A stretch of DNA of 64,000 nucleotides from Micromonospora haikouensis (lineage in GTDB: Bacteria; Actinomycetota; Actinomycetes; Mycobacteriales; Micromonosporaceae), in the NCBI RefSeq assembly GCF_900091595.1, contig NZ_FMCW01000017.1:1-64000 (forward strand), given 5' to 3'. Below are positions 41,557 to 50,150 of the stretch, piece by piece. Both the position numbers and the translations under genes were made by a program. The stretch's first letter is position 1. Each line of letters starts with the position of its first letter. Under the pieces are notes generated by a model. The model was not told the DNA's origin and ran no database searches. It saw nothing but the letters and a program-made list of their open reading frames with translations.

Positions 41557-42930
41557 TCAGCTGGCGGTGCAGGTGGGGGTCTGGGTGGGCGCGGTGCCGT
41601 TGCCCTGGAACCCGAACTCCGTCACCTGACCGGCGGCGAGCTGACCGTTGTAGTCGACGTTGGCGAACCGCACCGTCCCCGAACTACCACTGGCCGTCGC
41701 CGACCACGTACCCGTGACACTCGTGCCACCCGGCAACGTCACACTCACGCTCCAACCCCGGGTACCACCAGAACCCGCGGTCACCTTCACCGTCGCCACG
41801 AAACCACCCGTCCACGAATTCGCCGACACCGTCGCCGAACAACCCGCCCCACCCGGCGGCGGAGTCGTCGGGTTCGGCGGGGTGGTGGTGGGGTTCGGCG
41901 GGGTGGTCGTCGGGTTGGGGATGCCGGTGCCCGCGTTGAGGGCGTTGAGGACGGAGTCGTACGCCGGCTTCTTGTTGCCGTTGCAGTCGAACAGCAGGGC
42001 GTTGTCGGACCCGCGCCACGAGTCGCAGTCCCGCACGCCCCACACCGTGATGCCGGTGCAGCGCGACACGTTCATGCAGGCCCGGGTCACCGCGCCGAAG
42101 ATGTTGGCCTGGTTGCCGCCGGTCATGACGTCCAGCTCGGTGATCTGCACGTCGACGCCGAGGTCGGCGAAGCGCTGGAGGTTGGCCTGGTAGTCGCTGG
42201 CCAGGGTGGTGCCCAGGTGGGACTGGAACCCGACGCAGTCGATCGGCACGCCCCGGGACTTGAAGTCGCGCACCATGTTGTAGATGCCGGTCGACTTCGC
42301 GTTGACCCCGTCGGTGTTGTAGTCGTTGTAGCAGAGCTTCGCGCCGGGGTCGGCAGCCCGCGCGGCGCGGAACGCCGCCTCGATCCAGTCGTTGCCGGTG
42401 CGCTGCAGGTTGGAGTCACGCCGCCCGCCGCTGCCGCCGTCGGCGAACGCCTCGTTCACCACGTCCCAGGCGTAGATCTGCCCCTTGAAGTGGGTGGCGA
42501 CCTGGGTGACGTGGTTGATCATCGCGCTGCGCAGGGCGCTGCCGGACATGTTCTGCGCCCAGCCCGGCTCCTGCTGGTGCCAGAGCAGGGCGTGGCCACG
42601 CACGCTCATGCCGTTGGCCCGGGCGTGGCTGACGAGGCGGTCGCCGCCGCTGTAGTTGAACACCCCCTGCTGCGGCTCGGTGGCGTCCCACTTCATCTCG
42701 TTCTCGGCCACGACGCTGTTGAACTCGCGGTTGAGAATCGTCGTGTACGTGCTGTTGGAGAGCTTGCCCGTCGCGACCGCGGCGCCGAAGTAGCGGCCCT
42801 TCTCGGCAGCGGCGGCCCGCAGGGTCGTGCCGGCGCTCGCGGCGGGGGCCATCGTCACCAGCACGCCGGCGGTGAGTGCGCCGGTGACCGCGAGGGTCAC
42901 CGTCGTCAGGAGGACTCTCTTGCGTCTCAT
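41557..42930 (-). CDS. Secreted GH10 endo-beta-1,4-xylanase with CBM2
   Basis: A 457-aa secreted protein. The signal peptide (1-33, ASA-GT) is followed by a full GH10 barrel. NSVVAENEMKWD and RGHALLWHQQ are substrate-binding motifs, E160 in WDVVNEAF is the acid/base and E265 in ITELDV the nucleophile. A TTPPNP linker leads to a C-terminal CBM2. It hydrolyses the xylan backbone outside the cell. ATG 42930 has AAGGA 7 bases upstream. Two terminator hairpins follow it, so the esterase gene downstream is probably transcribed separately or by read-through. Confidence 0.93.
   Translation of the reverse strand: MRRKRVLLTTVTLAVTGALTAGVLVTMAPAASAGTTLRAAAAEKGRYFGAAVATGKLSNSTYTTILNREFNSVVAENEMKWDATEPQQGVFNYSGGDRLVSHARANGMSVRGHALLWHQQEPGWAQNMSGSALRSAMINHVTQVATHFKGQIYAWDVVNEAFADGGSGGRRDSNLQRTGNDWIEAAFRAARAADPGAKLCYNDYNTDGVNAKSTGIYNMVRDFKSRGVPIDCVGFQSHLGTTLASDYQANLQRFADLGVDVQITELDVMTGGNQANIFGAVTRACMNVSRCTGITVWGVRDCDSWRGSDNALLFDCNGNKKPAYDSVLNALNAGTGIPNPTTTPPNPTTTPPNPTTPPPGGAGCSATVSANSWTGGFVATVKVTAGSGGTRGWSVSVTLPGGTSVTGTWSATASGSSGTVRFANVDYNGQLAAGQVTEFGFQGNGTAPTQTPTCTAS
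41567..41872. repeat. CBM2-coding segment, second copy
   Basis: This is the partner of the copy at 40128-40433 (offset 1439 bases). It encodes the CBM2 of the GH10 xylanase. The near identity contrasts with the unrelated catalytic domains. Confidence 0.85.
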
Positions 42931-43321
42931 GTCGATTCCTTCTCCGGGTGGATTGCAGCGGTGGTGGTGCGCCCGGATGCGCTTCGCAGAGGAGATCCGG
43001 GCGGATGATCCTGGAGGGTCACTGTTGCCGCACGAGGCCCGTCCCGCCGTCGCCGGCGGCGCTGTGGGGGGGTGCTGACACGACGCCCGCATGCCCTGTC
43101 GGGAAGTCGCGATCCCGAGGTGCGACCAGCAGGCCCGCCCGGTGGGCCATCGACGCTGGCTATCCTCGGCATCGACTGTGAACGATAACAAGGTCGTTCG
43201 TCAAGTCCTGCCGAATCGCACCAGTTCGGGCCGCCACTCGGGGCAGCCGAACTGCCCGCGCCGGGTCGGGTCGCCGGTCGCCACGCCGACGCCGCCGGCC
43301 GCCGCGCAGTAGGATCCGGCC
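42931..43321. promoter_or_regulatory. Xylanase promoter region with LacI-type operator
   Basis: This 391-base gap holds no gene. On the minus strand TTGACG (43199-43204) and CACAGT (43175-43180), 18 bases apart, are a weak promoter for the xylanase with a leader of about 240 bases. TGTGAACGATAACA (43177-43190) lies over it, a TGTnAnCGnTnACA pseudo-palindrome of the LacI-family type and different from the CGAAYCGRTTCG motif. GAACGA/TCGTTC also form an inverted repeat here. No promoter for the plus-strand gene at 43322 was recognised. Confidence 0.5.
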
Positions 43322-44182
43322 GTGGTCGGTCGTCGGCGCCGCGTCCTCCGCCGGGCCCTGGCGGCCGGGCTCCTGGTCGTCGCCGCCGCGCTACCCGCCG
43401 CGGCACCGGCGTCCCCCGTCACGTCCACGACGCTCACGGTGCTCCAGCTGAACCTCTGCAACAGCGGCCGGGCCGGCTGCTACACCGGCCGGGCGGTGCC
43501 CCGGGCCGCCGAGGTGATCCGCGCCGAGGCACCGCAGCTGGTGTCCCTGAACGAGATCTGCCAGGGCGACGTGCCCGAACTCGGGCGGGTGTTCGCGCGG
43601 GTCCACCGCGGCGGCACGGTGGTGGCGGAGTTCAGGGCCGCCGGCGACCGCCCGAGCCGCGGCGTCACCCGGTGTCGCGACGGCCAGCCGTACGGCATCG
43701 GCCTGCTGGTCCGGCTGCCCGTGCCGCACCGGGGACACACGGTGCACAGCGGGATCTACCCGGTGCAGGACCTCGCGGACCCGGAGCTGCGGGCCTGGCT
43801 CTGCGTGCACGTCCCCGACGTCGTCAACGCCTGCACCACGCACCTGGCGGCGTTCAGCGCCAGCACGGCGCTCGCCCAGTGCCGCCACCTGTTCGACGCG
43901 GTCGTGCCGGCGGTCCTCGGCCGCGCCGGGCACGCGCCGACCGTCCTGGGCGGCGACCTGAACCTCCGCGCCGGCGGCTCACCCGACCTGCGGTCGTGCG
44001 TGCCGCCGGACCGTTCCCGGGTCGACGACGGCGCCGTGCAGCAGATCGTCGCCACGGCGGGCGTCACCGTCGGCGCCGGCCGGTCGGTGGACATGCGCGA
44101 CGCCACCGACCACCCGGGACTGCTGGCCACGCTCACGATCGAGCACGGCCGGCCGTCCCCGGTCAGGAGACCGCGGCCCTGA
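43322..44182 (+). CDS. Secreted endonuclease/exonuclease/phosphatase-fold protein
   Basis: A 286-aa protein. The signal peptide (RRRRVLRR then hydrophobic, to about residue 30) is followed by an EEP fold: LTVLQLNLCNS (strand with the metal-site Asn), SLNEICQ (metal-binding Glu), THLAAF (catalytic His area), VLGGDLNLR (Asp-x-Asn) and TDHPGLLATL (Asp-His). It has paired cysteines, typical of secreted enzymes. It is likely an extracellular nuclease or phosphoesterase. Its 3' end overlaps the convergent DUF1801 gene by 20 bases. The substrate is not predictable. Confidence 0.82.
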   Translation: MVGRRRRVLRRALAAGLLVVAAALPAAAPASPVTSTTLTVLQLNLCNSGRAGCYTGRAVPRAAEVIRAEAPQLVSLNEICQGDVPELGRVFARVHRGGTVVAEFRAAGDRPSRGVTRCRDGQPYGIGLLVRLPVPHRGHTVHSGIYPVQDLADPELRAWLCVHVPDVVNACTTHLAAFSASTALAQCRHLFDAVVPAVLGRAGHAPTVLGGDLNLRAGGSPDLRSCVPPDRSRVDDGAVQQIVATAGVTVGAGRSVDMRDATDHPGLLATLTIEHGRPSPVRRPRP

Positions 44183-44612
44183 CCAGCTCGACGACCTTCC
44201 GCTCGACGGCGGGGCTCCACGCCCGCAGCGCGTACGCCACCGGCCACAGGTCCCCGTCGTCGAGGTTGGCCGCGTCCTGGAAGCCGAGGGTCGAGTAGCG
44301 GTAGTTGAACTTGCCCGAGTCCTGGAAGAAGACGACGATCTTGCCGTCCGCGTTGGCGTAGGCGGGCATCCCGTACCAGGTCTTGGGCGACAGCTGCGGG
44401 GCGGCGGCGGTCACCGCCACGTGCACGCGCTCGGCGAGCGCGCGGTCCTCCGGCGCCATCTGCGCGATCCGGTCGAGGACCGCCTGGATCCCGTCGGCCT
44501 TCTTGGCGCCCTTCCTGCCCTCGGCGCGCAGCTCGGCGGCGCGCTCCTTCATCGCGGCACGCTCCTCGGGGGTGAAGCCGTCGGACGCGGTCGTGGAATC
44601 CGTGGGGGACAT
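44163..44612 (-). CDS. DUF1801-family (YdhG-like) protein
   Basis: A 149-aa cytoplasmic protein. A charged N-terminal helix (EERAAMKERAAELRAEGRKG) precedes a core with LSPKTWYGMPAYANADGKIVVFF-type strands, the mark of the DUF1801/YdhG fold (SCP2-like, function unknown). ATG 44612 has GGGAG upstream. Its stop lies inside the 3' end of the convergent nuclease-fold gene. Confidence 0.85.
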   Translation of the reverse strand: MSPTDSTTASDGFTPEERAAMKERAAELRAEGRKGAKKADGIQAVLDRIAQMAPEDRALAERVHVAVTAAAPQLSPKTWYGMPAYANADGKIVVFFQDSGKFNYRYSTLGFQDAANLDDGDLWPVAYALRAWSPAVERKVVELVRAAVS

Positions 44613-44765
44613 GCGGGGGCTCCCTTTGCGCCGTTGCGGGCCGGCGGAGTGCCGGCTACCTGGCAAAAGGCTAGGCCGGACGGCGTGGCCGTGCTTCTCG
44701 ATTCCTGATCTCCTCCGCCGGGCGGGCGGGACGCCCCGCCGCGCGTCCCCGCGACGGCGGTGAGG

Positions 44766-45737
44766 TCACGGCGCGGGCGGCGCGGCGGCGCATTCGCCGG
44801 CGAGGAGGTCGGCGGTGGTGTGGGCGGCGATGCCGGGCTGCGCGCCGTCGGCGAACCGCGCGACGACCGCCCGGACGTGCCGCTCGGCGGGTGCGGCGAG
44901 GCCGTCGTAGACCGCCGCGAACAACTCCCGGGCCCGTTGCCTGGGCCACCCCTTCGGCAGCAGTTCCAGGGGCAGCTGCGGATCGAGGACGGGAAAGCGC
45001 CGGTAGGTGTCCATGACCTCGGTGCGCGCCCGCACCGCCGCCGCGCCGTCGATCCGTCCGGACCGCACCCGGGGCAGCAACGGGGTCCACCGCCGCAGGA
45101 ACGCCTGGTAGTGCCGGCTGATCACGTCGATGTCCCAGGCGTCGACGGGAGCCCGGTGGCCGAGCGCGTCGAGCGCGGCCTGCCGACCACGGAACACCGT
45201 GACGGCGCCGGGGGTGAGCTCGGCGAGGTGCGCCCGCGCCTTCGGCGTCAGGTCGTGCGGCGAGATCCACAACCCGTCGTACAGCGGCGCGTAGCCGAGC
45301 CAGCGGAGCTGGCCGCGCAGGGCCCGCCGCTGCGCGCTGCGCTCCTGCGGCAGCGAGAAGGCCACGATCGTCCAGCGCCCGTCCCACGGCACCGCCGTGG
45401 CGGTGGAGGCCACGATCCAGTTCCCTCCGGCGGCCAGGTTCGCGGCGGCGAGAGGGCTCAGCCGGTAGGCGCTGCGCCGGCCCTGGCGGCTGCCCTCCAG
45501 CACGCCCCGGCGGGCCAGCCGGCTGATCGCGGTCCGCGCGCCGGCCGTGGACACCCCGGCCTCGGCGAGCAGCGCGACGATCGCGGCGGACGGGAGCGCG
45601 GCCCGGCCCCGCAGGGTGTAGTCCGCCAGCAGGGTCACCGCGACCCCCTGGGGCGAGTTGCCGGCCTGCCTCCGGGGCAGCCGCAGCGGGCGCCCGTCGT
45701 CCGGATAGATCTCCTCGATGCTGAACGGGCTTGCCAC
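44766..45737 (-). CDS. PaaX-family transcriptional regulator
   Basis: A 323-aa protein. The PaaX N-terminal winged helix (LLADYTLRGRAALPSAAIVALLAEAGVS region) has TAISRLARRGVLEGSRQGRR as recognition segment. The central PaaX domain contains WDGRWTIVAFSLPQERSAQRR and LGYAPLYDGLWISPH, and a PaaX_C domain follows. PaaX proteins repress phenylacetate or aromatic catabolism genes in response to acyl-CoA thioesters. GTG 45737 has GGAG 5 bases upstream; GTG 45773 is possible. No phenylacetate genes lie nearby, so its target is unclear. Confidence 0.88.
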   Translation of the reverse strand: MASPFSIEEIYPDDGRPLRLPRRQAGNSPQGVAVTLLADYTLRGRAALPSAAIVALLAEAGVSTAGARTAISRLARRGVLEGSRQGRRSAYRLSPLAAANLAAGGNWIVASTATAVPWDGRWTIVAFSLPQERSAQRRALRGQLRWLGYAPLYDGLWISPHDLTPKARAHLAELTPGAVTVFRGRQAALDALGHRAPVDAWDIDVISRHYQAFLRRWTPLLPRVRSGRIDGAAAVRARTEVMDTYRRFPVLDPQLPLELLPKGWPRQRARELFAAVYDGLAAPAERHVRAVVARFADGAQPGIAAHTTADLLAGECAAAPPAP

Positions 45738-46067
45738 AGGCGCTCCGGGCTCGAAGTCTCGGGGACAACCCACGACTGTAGACGGATCTCCCGACGGGCC
45801 GGCTCGCCGTGCCGGGCGCCGTCGGTGCGGCAGAACGACCCGGCGGGCCCGCCGGGTCCGGATCGACGACCCACAATGATCGAGACATGTCGATTGACAC
45901 TTGTGTGCCCCGGGGGAACACTAACTGCTACGCGATGCCCTACGGAGCCGGGCGGGCGAGCACACGCAGTGGGCGACACGCATCCCACGGGGCCGGGCGA
46001 CCCCGACCGGGACGCGTGGCCCGACCCAGCCCGCACACCCGCACAGGTGACCGAAGGAGTCGTCCCC
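45738..46067. promoter_or_regulatory. Divergent intergenic region between PaaX and esterase genes
   Basis: This 330-base gap holds no gene that I can support. TTGACA (45894-45899) on the plus strand is a perfect -35 for the esterase, with TAACTG (45922-45927) or CACTAA nearby as imperfect -10 candidates at non-ideal spacing. ATCGA and TCGAT (45880-45895) flank GACATG as a short inverted repeat directly over the -35. Confidence 0.4.
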
Positions 46068-47417
46068 GTGAGAATCAGAAGGAAACTGCTGCTCGGCCTG
46101 GCCACGACCCTGGTGGCGGCCGGCCTGGTGGCGCCGACGTTCCAGCCCGCGTACGCGGCGTCGCTGGTCGAGGTGACCAGCTTCGGCAACAACCCGGGCC
46201 GGATGCGCATGCACGTCTACGTGCCGGACAACCGCCCGGCCCACCCGGCGACGGTGATCGCCATGCACGGCTGCGGCGGCTCGGGCCCCGCCTTCTATTC
46301 CGGCAGCGAGTTCGCTTCCCTCGCCGACCGGTACGGGTTCATCGTGATCTACCCGACCGCGACCCAGCAGGCCGGCTTCGGCAACTGCTTCGACACCTGG
46401 TCGGACGCCGCCAAGCGCCACGACGGCGGCAGCGACCCGGTGTCGCTCGTGTCGATGGTCCGCTACGCACAGCAGCAGTACGGCGCCGACCCCGAGCGGG
46501 TCTACGCCACCGGCAGCTCGTCCGGCGGCATGATGACCAACCACATGCTGGCCGTCTACCCCGAGGTGTTCAAGGCCGGCGCCGCGTTCATGGGGGTGCC
46601 CTACAACTGCTTCGCCGGCGCGGCGGACTACCCGCCCGGCAGCAGCCAGTGCACCGGCGGCAGCATGAACCGGACCCCGCAGCAGTGGGGCGACGCGGTC
46701 CGCCAGCAGGCGTACCCCGGCTACTCCGGCCCGCGCCCGCGGGTGCAGGTGTGGCACGGCACCGCCGACACGCTCGTGCCGTACAGCCTGCTCCAGGAGT
46801 CGATCGAGCAGTGGACGAACGTGTTTGGCCTCAGCCAGACCCCCACGTCCAGCGACACCCCGCAGGCCGGCTGGAACCGCCGCCGGTACGCCGACGGCAG
46901 CGGCACCGTCCAGGTCGAGGCGTACAGCATCCAGGGCGCCGGGCACAGCCTGCCCGCCGGCGGCATGGCCGCGGCGGCCATCGCGTTCTTCGGCCTGACC
47001 AGCACGCCGAGCCCGACCACCACGCCCAGCCCCACCGTGACGCCCACCCCCACCACGCCCCCCAGCCCGACCCTGCCCCCCACCACGCCGCCGGCTTCCG
47101 GCGCCTGTCGCGTGACCGTCGCCGTCAACGCCTGGAACACCGGGCTGACCGCGAACCTCACCATCACCAACACCGGCGCCAGTGCCGTCAACGGCTGGTC
47201 CCTGGTGTTCGGTCTGCCCGCCGGGCAGACCATCACCTCCGGCTGGAACGCCACCTACTCCCCCACCACGGGGCAGGTGACGGCCAGGAACCTCGCCTAC
47301 AACGCGGCCATCCCCGCCAACGGATCGATCGACATCGGCTTCCAGGTCACCCACGGCGGCAACGCCGCCAAGCCGACCTCGTTCGCCCTCAACGGCGCGT
47401 CCTGCACGGTCGCCTGA
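46068..47417 (+). CDS. Secreted CE1-type esterase (PHB-depolymerase family) with CBM2, second copy
   Basis: A 449-aa secreted protein. The signal peptide (1-30, PAYA-AS) is followed by a CE1/LpqC esterase domain with S151 in GSSSG, the aspartate in HGTAD and the histidine in GAGHSLP. A Pro/Thr/Ser linker leads to a CBM2 (about 345-449). It is clearly paralogous to the esterase at 40118 (shared HDGGSDPV, MMTN, TPQQWGD blocks), but its CBM2 is divergent, so it did not take part in the CBM2 homogenisation. It likely deacetylates or deferuloylates xylan. GTG 46068 has AAGGAG 8 bases upstream. Confidence 0.87.
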   Translation: MRIRRKLLLGLATTLVAAGLVAPTFQPAYAASLVEVTSFGNNPGRMRMHVYVPDNRPAHPATVIAMHGCGGSGPAFYSGSEFASLADRYGFIVIYPTATQQAGFGNCFDTWSDAAKRHDGGSDPVSLVSMVRYAQQQYGADPERVYATGSSSGGMMTNHMLAVYPEVFKAGAAFMGVPYNCFAGAADYPPGSSQCTGGSMNRTPQQWGDAVRQQAYPGYSGPRPRVQVWHGTADTLVPYSLLQESIEQWTNVFGLSQTPTSSDTPQAGWNRRRYADGSGTVQVEAYSIQGAGHSLPAGGMAAAAIAFFGLTSTPSPTTTPSPTVTPTPTTPPSPTLPPTTPPASGACRVTVAVNAWNTGLTANLTITNTGASAVNGWSLVFGLPAGQTITSGWNATYSPTTGQVTARNLAYNAAIPANGSIDIGFQVTHGGNAAKPTSFALNGASCTVA

Positions 47418-47427
47418 CAAAGCCGCG

Positions 47428-47465
47428 CTCCGGGGAGGCGTGCCCCGGCATGTCTCCCCGGAGCA
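47428..47465 (+). terminator. Hairpin terminator after the second esterase gene
   Basis: GCTCCGGGGAG (47428-47438) pairs exactly with CTCCCCGGAGC (47455-47465). The stem begins 11 bases after the esterase stop. Confidence 0.72.
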
Positions 47466-47742
47466 CCGGCGGGTGTCACCACCGCCCAGGCGAACGAACC
47501 GGCGGGCCGCGCCCGCCCCCCTGTGCCATCTCCATCATATGGGCCGGTCAAGCCGCCCGAATCGTCCGGGATGCCGATCTTCTGTCCCCGGCCGACGCAT
47601 AGTGTCGACCCGTCCGCGCCGGCCGCGCGCGCCGTGAGGCGCGCGGGCCGCAGCCGCCGCGCGCCTGTCGACCCGGCACGCGCACGCCGAGGCGCCCGGC
47701 CAGGGCCGCGCGGGGCGACGCACGCAGGAATCGGGGGGCACC
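47466..47742 (+). promoter_or_regulatory. Upstream and leader region of the HelR-type gene
   Basis: No gene was found here. CATAGT (47598-47603) is a possible -10 without a clear -35. AGGCGCGCGG (47637-47646) and CCGCGCGCCT (47657-47666) form an exact 10-bp stem with 10-base loop, about 77 bases before the GTG start. I did not recognise a long inverted repeat of the rifamycin-associated-element kind. Confidence 0.35.
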
Positions 47743-49830
47743 GTGTCGGAAGCAGCACACCAGATCGCCGTCGAGCAGCAGGTGGTCGACCGGGTGTACG
47801 CGCGCCTGGAGGTCATGCGCGAGCAGACGAGGCAGCTGAGCGCGGAGGGACACCGCCGCGCCGACTCCGGGCCGGTCACCGGCCTGGTCGAGCGGGACGC
47901 CATGGTCCTGGGCGCCGCCGCCAGGCTCGCGGAGCTCGACGGCCAGGAGGAGGGCATCGTCTTCGGCCGGCTGGACTTCGACGACGGTTACACCTACCGC
48001 ATCGGCCGGCTCGGCGTACGCGACGAGGACCGGGAGCCGCTCGTCGTGGACTGGCGCGCGCCCGCCGCCGCGCCGTTCTACCGCGCCACCCCGGGCGAGC
48101 CGCTCGGGGTGGCACGACGCCGCGTCATCACCTGCGCGGGTGACCGGGTCGTCGGCCTCGACGACGAGGTCCTCACCACGCGGGACGTCGACGGCGTGGT
48201 CGGCGAGGGAGCCCTGCTCACGTCGCTGACCCGGGCGCGCGGCGAACACATGCGCGACATCGTCGCGACGATCCAACGCGAGCAGGACGAGGCGATCCGC
48301 GCCCCCGCGCACGGCGTCACGCTGATCACCGGCGGGCCGGGCACCGGCAAGACGCAGGTGGCCCTGCACCGCGCGGCCTACCTGCTCTACACCGACCGGG
48401 GCAGGCTCACCGACGGGCGGGTGCTGGTGGTCGGCCCGTCGACGGTGTTCATGGAGTACATCGGCAAGGTGCTGCCCGGGCTCGGCGAGGACAGCGTCCA
48501 CCTGCGCGCGATCGGTGAGCTGTTCGACGGCGTCGTCGCCACCCGGCGGGACCCCGCCGCCGTGGCCCGGTCCAAGGGCGACCTGAAGATGGTGCGGGTG
48601 CTGGCCGACCTGGCCTGGGACACCCCGCCCCACGCGCCGGAGCACCTGCGCGGCCTCACCGCCGACGACCTGGCGAAGGCCCGCGTCGAGATCCGGCGCA
48701 GGTGCGAGGCCAGGGGCGTCACCGTCAACGGTGCGCGGGCCGAGGCCGCGCGGGTGCTCGCCGAACTACTGGACGGCCGGGAGGCGCCGGAGGCCTTCCT
48801 GAACGCGTGGTGGCCGCCGCTGACCCCGCAGGACGTCCTGCCCGCGCAGGACGGGCAGTGGTCGGTCGACGACGTCCCGCTGCTCGACGAGCTGGCCGAG
48901 ATCCTGGGCAGGCCGCCGGAGCCGACCCGGGCCAAGCCGGAGTGGCAGCTCCGTGAGCTGCGCAGCGGCGCCCGCCTCGCGGAGACCTTCGTGCTGAGCT
49001 GGAGCCTCAACGACGGCTGGCAGCTCTTCGCGCCCGGCCTGGCCACGCCGATGGCGTCGTCCGGCCAGTCCATCGACCACAACGGCTACTGGTCGGCGCA
49101 GCGGTGGGCCGCCGCGATCATCCTGCGCGAGGGCCACCAGGTGGTGAGCTGGGTCGACGGCTTCGACCCGTACGGCGAGGAGGGCTACGTGCCGGTGCTG
49201 GCCGAGCCGTTGCCGGTGGCCGAGACCGAGGAACCCGTCGACGACGCCTACCTGCACGTCATCCTCGACGAGGCGCAGGACCTGTCGCCGATGGAGTGCC
49301 GGATGATCGCCCGCCGCGCCGCGCACGCCTCCATGACCATCGTGGGCGACCTCGGCCAGGCCACCCACCCGCTGGCCGCCGACTCCTGGCCGGAGCTGGT
49401 GCGGCGGCTGGGCAAGCGCGAGGCCAGGACGCTCGACCTGCCCACCGGCTACCGGGTGCCGCAGGTCATCGCCGACTTCGCCGCCCGTGCCCTCGCGCCG
49501 GGGATCCCGCCCACCCGGTCCTTCCGGCCCGACGGCAGCCTGGAGATCCGACAGGTCGACGACCTGGCCGAGGCGGTCGCCCGCGAGACGGGCACGGTCA
49601 TCGCCCCCGACCACCTGGCGGACGCCCTGGACGCCGTACCCGTCAGCCAGGTCAAGGGCCTGGAGTACGACCGGGTGGTGCTGGTGGAGCCGGCCGACAT
49701 CGTCGCCGCCGAGCCCCGCGGGATGAACCGCCTCTACGTCGCCCTCACCCGGGCCGTCGCGGAGCTGGTCGTCCTGCACACCAGGCCGCTGCCGGAGAAC
49801 CTCACCGTCGGCGGGCCGCAGGCGGGCTGA
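47743..49830 (+). CDS. helR: HelR-type RNA polymerase recycling ATPase
   Basis: A 695-aa UvrD/HelD-superfamily protein. An N-terminal coiled-coil arm (1-60) precedes VFGRLDFDDGYTYRIGRLGV and WRAPAAAPFYRA, hallmark blocks of HelD/HelR proteins. Walker A is GGPGTGKT (197-204) and motif II is ILDEAQDLSPME. The C-terminal SF1 motifs are VSQVKGLEYDRVVLVEP and RLYVALTRA. HelR relatives pull RNA polymerase off DNA and in some actinobacteria dislodge rifamycins, giving tolerance. GTG 47743 follows a GGGGGG site. The gene is alone, convergent with the type VII secretion locus and only 17 bases from it. The symbol is assigned by family, not by experiment. Confidence 0.8.
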   Translation: MSEAAHQIAVEQQVVDRVYARLEVMREQTRQLSAEGHRRADSGPVTGLVERDAMVLGAAARLAELDGQEEGIVFGRLDFDDGYTYRIGRLGVRDEDREPLVVDWRAPAAAPFYRATPGEPLGVARRRVITCAGDRVVGLDDEVLTTRDVDGVVGEGALLTSLTRARGEHMRDIVATIQREQDEAIRAPAHGVTLITGGPGTGKTQVALHRAAYLLYTDRGRLTDGRVLVVGPSTVFMEYIGKVLPGLGEDSVHLRAIGELFDGVVATRRDPAAVARSKGDLKMVRVLADLAWDTPPHAPEHLRGLTADDLAKARVEIRRRCEARGVTVNGARAEAARVLAELLDGREAPEAFLNAWWPPLTPQDVLPAQDGQWSVDDVPLLDELAEILGRPPEPTRAKPEWQLRELRSGARLAETFVLSWSLNDGWQLFAPGLATPMASSGQSIDHNGYWSAQRWAAAIILREGHQVVSWVDGFDPYGEEGYVPVLAEPLPVAETEEPVDDAYLHVILDEAQDLSPMECRMIARRAAHASMTIVGDLGQATHPLAADSWPELVRRLGKREARTLDLPTGYRVPQVIADFAARALAPGIPPTRSFRPDGSLEIRQVDDLAEAVARETGTVIAPDHLADALDAVPVSQVKGLEYDRVVLVEPADIVAAEPRGMNRLYVALTRAVAELVVLHTRPLPENLTVGGPQAG

Positions 49831-49847
49831 CCCGACCCGCCCGGCGC

Positions 49848-50150
49848 TCAGAAGACGGACATGAACTCGATCGGCCCCATCCTGGCCGACGCGAGGCGGC
49901 GGACCGACTCCGCCCCGTCCCGCACGGCCGCCACGAACAGCTCCTCCAACCGCCGGGCGTCGTCCTCGGCGAACACCGCCGGGTCGACGTGCACCTGCCG
50001 CAGCTCGCCCAGCCCGGACAGGGTCACCGTCACCAGTCCCCCGCCGGCCCGGCCCGTCACCGACGTGCGGCCCAGCTCCTCCTGGGCGCTGGCCATCCGC
50101 TGCCGCAGCCGCTCGGCGCGGTCCAGCACGGCCCTGACCTCAGCTTGCAC
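49848..50150 (-). CDS. YbaB/EbfC-family protein at the end of the type VII locus
   Basis: A 100-aa protein with the YbaB/EbfC arrangement: a long N-terminal helix (VRAVLDRAERLRQRMASAQ), a three-strand sheet (GGLVTVTLSGLGELRQVHVD) and a C-terminal helix. Family members bind DNA as dimers, but short copies are common in actinobacterial type VII loci, where they may instead resemble secretion accessory proteins. Its GTG overlaps the end of the eccB gene by 11 bases. A second relative is encoded at 61551. Confidence 0.72.
   Translation of the reverse strand: MQAEVRAVLDRAERLRQRMASAQEELGRTSVTGRAGGGLVTVTLSGLGELRQVHVDPAVFAEDDARRLEELFVAAVRDGAESVRRLASARMGPIEFMSVF

Noticed and set aside
47466..47742. 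Rifamycin-associated element upstream of the HelR-type gene
   Set aside because: Only a GC hairpin at 47637-47666 was seen. It lacks the features I would expect, and I do not trust my memory of the exact consensus enough to claim a match.
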